Origin: Pseudoroseomonas aestuarii
Lineage (GTDB): Bacteria; Pseudomonadota; Alphaproteobacteria; Acetobacterales; Acetobacteraceae
NCBI RefSeq assembly: GCF_042651065.1
Contig: NZ_JBHSCH010000010.1
Coordinates: 1-64,000, forward strand
Reading direction: 5' to 3'
Length of the DNA: 64,000 bases
The notes under the pieces were generated by a model. It did no database searches and had not been told where the DNA came from. It worked only from the letters and a program-made list of their open reading frames with translations. The first letter of the stretch is position 1. Each line of letters starts with the position of its first letter. A program made the position numbers and the translations under genes. Shown here piece after piece: positions 62,890 to 64,000 of this stretch.

Positions 62890-63413
62890 GAGATGACCAG
62901 ATCCGCATCCGTGTAGGGGGTGAAGTCCCGGTCGGCGCCGTTCGGCTCCATGGAGAGGCCGCCGCGCGCCGCATCCAGGAAGCGGCGCACGGCCATCAGC
63001 CCGTCCTGCGTGCCGCTGGTCACCAGCTCCAGCGGCGGCCGGCCACCGAAGAGGGTGGCACCGTGCGGCCGGCGCAGCCAGGCGACGCCCTCCCGCTCGC
63101 TCTCATGCAGCACCCCCAGCGCCTGGTGGATGCCGAGGACGGCCGAGATCCGTGCCAGCGTGTCCACGTCGAGCGTGAAGCTGCCGTGCTCGCGCGCGAT
63201 CCTGGCCCAGCGATGGAAGGTGGAGCGGGCCGGGTAGCCCAGCACCAGCAGGCGCTGCGTCTCGTCCAGCCCCCAGAGATCGGCGATGGCCAGGAAGGTC
63301 CGCATGCCCGGCGCGCTGAGCCGCCGGCGGTTCTCCGGCGAGAAGCGGCTCCGGTCCAGGCGCTGTGGAGCGGGCGCCAGGGGCTGCGCGAGGGCGGCGG
63401 CAGGCTGGTGCAT
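62886..63413 (-). CDS. Xre/MbcA/ParS-type antitoxin (DUF2384)
   Basis: An antitoxin of 175 residues. A short HTH-like N-terminal part (FLAIADLWGLDETQRLLVLGYPARSTFHRWAR) is followed by the DUF2384/MbcA toxin-binding part with LARISAVLGIHQALGVLHESEREGVAWLRRPHGATLFGGRPPLELVTSG. The last motif, with a Gly-Arg-Pro turn, is characteristic. It should neutralise the downstream RES toxin and repress the pair. I start at the ATG before HQPAAAL; an ATG 36 bases upstream is possible. Confidence 0.88.
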   Translation of the reverse strand: MHQPAAALAQPLAPAPQRLDRSRFSPENRRRLSAPGMRTFLAIADLWGLDETQRLLVLGYPARSTFHRWARIAREHGSFTLDVDTLARISAVLGIHQALGVLHESEREGVAWLRRPHGATLFGGRPPLELVTSGTQDGLMAVRRFLDAARGGLSMEPNGADRDFTPYTDADLVIS

Positions 63414-63547
63414 GGCGGCTCTCCCTGTCCAGATCGGCACAAAGCCCATGTTGAGACAGCGGCGGCAATTTGCAAGGACATTCCGTGCCTGTTCGGCTCT
63501 CCGCCCCGCCTGAGCCGGCGAGAGATTGTCTTGCAGACGCAATCATG

Positions 63548-63560
63548 TTGGTACTACCAA
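63548..63560. promoter_or_regulatory. GntR-type palindromic operator TTGGTA-C-TACCAA
   Basis: A perfect 13-bp palindrome TTGGTACTACCAA lies 6 bases before the ATG of the GntR gene. It resembles operators of FadR/FCD-type GntR regulators and, by its position, would block translation start or transcription, so autoregulation is likely. The 63414-63547 stretch before it is the divergent promoter of the Xre-RES pair. Confidence 0.65.
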
Positions 63561-63566
63561 TTTGGC

Positions 63567-64000
63567 ATGACCAAAAGTGCCGAAGCCTCTGGCCCTCCTC
63601 ACCTCGCCTCCGCGCCGCCGCCCGATGAGCGGAGCGGCCTGCTGGGGCGCCTGCTGACCTTCATCGCCTACCACCGCCTTCAGCCCGGCGACCGGCTTCC
63701 GGCGGAGCGCGACCTCGCCGAGCGCTTCGGCGTCGGCCGCGGCGCGGTGCGGGAGGCGCTGGTGGTGCTGGAGACGCTGCGCATGGTGGAGCGCCGGCCG
63801 AATTCCGGCATCTACCTGCGCGCCGTGGAGAAGCAGGGCTCGATCGAGGCCATCGTGCTGCAGGCCGAGCTGGGCATCCCGCTCACCGGGGCCGAGGTGC
63901 GCGAGGTGGTGGAGCTGCGCCGCATCCTGGAGATGCAGGCCATGCGCCTCGCCGCCGAGCGGCGCCATGCGGAGGACATCGCGCGGCTCGACGCGATCCT
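63567..64000 (+). CDS. GntR-family (FadR/FCD type) regulator, truncated by the window edge
   Basis: The first 144 codons are present. The winged-helix domain shows LLTFIAYHRLQPGDRLPAERDLAERFGVGRGAVREALVVLETLRMVERRPNSGIYL, and the start of the FCD domain shows EVREVVELRRILEMQAMRLAAERRHAEDIARLDAI. The palindromic operator just upstream suggests autoregulation. The target genes are beyond the window. Confidence 0.9.
   Translation, partial: MTKSAEASGPPHLASAPPPDERSGLLGRLLTFIAYHRLQPGDRLPAERDLAERFGVGRGAVREALVVLETLRMVERRPNSGIYLRAVEKQGSIEAIVLQAELGIPLTGAEVREVVELRRILEMQAMRLAAERRHAEDIARLDAI

Noticed and set aside
63543..63968. Minus-strand open frame opposite the GntR gene at the right edge
   Set aside because: The plus strand encodes a clear GntR winged helix with an operator upstream; the minus frame has no recognisable domain.

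Overview
The window is a contiguous, very GC-rich stretch (roughly 70% G+C by eye) of a bacterial chromosome or large replicon. Genes are densely packed, with many ATGA/GTGA start-stop overlaps. The gene content (Alternative Complex III plus a caa3-type oxidase, UDP-galactopyranose mutase, several orphan Bug-type binding proteins, a homogentisate operon) and the base composition suggest an alphaproteobacterium, most likely an Acetobacteraceae/Roseomonas-like organism. That assignment is inference; no rRNA or other phylogenetic marker lies in the window. I saw no tRNA, rRNA, CRISPR array, insertion sequence or phage gene.

Layout. (1) 0.1-7.6 kb, plus strand: a glycan or glycoconjugate locus with a GH1-like protein, an MsbA-type ABC exporter, a glycosyltransferase, UDP-galactopyranose mutase (glf) and a GH1-like/RmlD-like fusion protein. 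A ferritin-like DUF892 protein follows. (2) 8.3-32.3 kb, mostly minus strand: a large iron locus. It holds a TonB-dependent siderophore receptor with a DUF3649/PepSY/DUF3325 membrane trio, cytochrome b561, an atypical SDR, DUF2218, a FhuD/FecB-like binding protein, a cytoplasmic Fes-like esterase, a complete LIV/HAAT-type ABC importer, a YncE-like propeller, an EntF-like NRPS, a free-standing aryl carrier protein, an EntE-like 2,3-dihydroxybenzoate ligase, a secreted IroE-like esterase, an M20 amidohydrolase and an MFS transporter. Four Fur-box-like sequences lie at the promoters of these units. (3) 32.3-35.0 kb: an HxlR regulator divergent from a zinc-type alcohol dehydrogenase, then a chloroperoxidase-like hydrolase. 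(4) 35.1-46.8 kb, minus strand: one 12-gene respiratory operon encoding Alternative Complex III (actABCDEF), a small membrane protein, an SCO copper chaperone and a caa3-type A2 haem-copper oxidase. (5) 47.1-51.2 kb: two orphan periplasmic binding proteins and an FAH-family hydrolase divergent from a GntR regulator. (6) 51.2-56.5 kb: an RND efflux pump and adaptor divergent from a TetR regulator, with a long inverted-repeat operator between them. (7) 56.5-62.2 kb: tyrosine/homogentisate catabolism (hpd, hmgA, fahA), a Bug-type binding protein and a divergent Lrp/AsnC regulator. (8) 62.2-63.4 kb: an Xre-RES toxin-antitoxin pair. (9) A GntR/FadR regulator runs off the right edge.

How the genes work together. 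The most interesting part is the iron locus. The NRPS adenylation pocket reads as the EntF serine code and the stand-alone ligase carries the DHB-type residues, so the product should be a 2,3-dihydroxybenzoyl-serine (enterobactin-family) catecholate. No DHB biosynthesis genes (entC, the EntB isochorismatase domain, entA) are present. Instead, apparently iron-regulated operons carry two ester hydrolases, an amino-acid-type (LIV) ABC importer in place of a FecCD-type importer, and a hippurate-hydrolase-like M20 enzyme. The M20 enzyme could in principle split DHB-serine, which is an N-benzoyl amino acid. I propose, as inference, a degrade, re-import and recycle (salvage) route for catecholate siderophores. 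The respiratory operon is a clear quinol-to-oxygen module that bypasses bc1.
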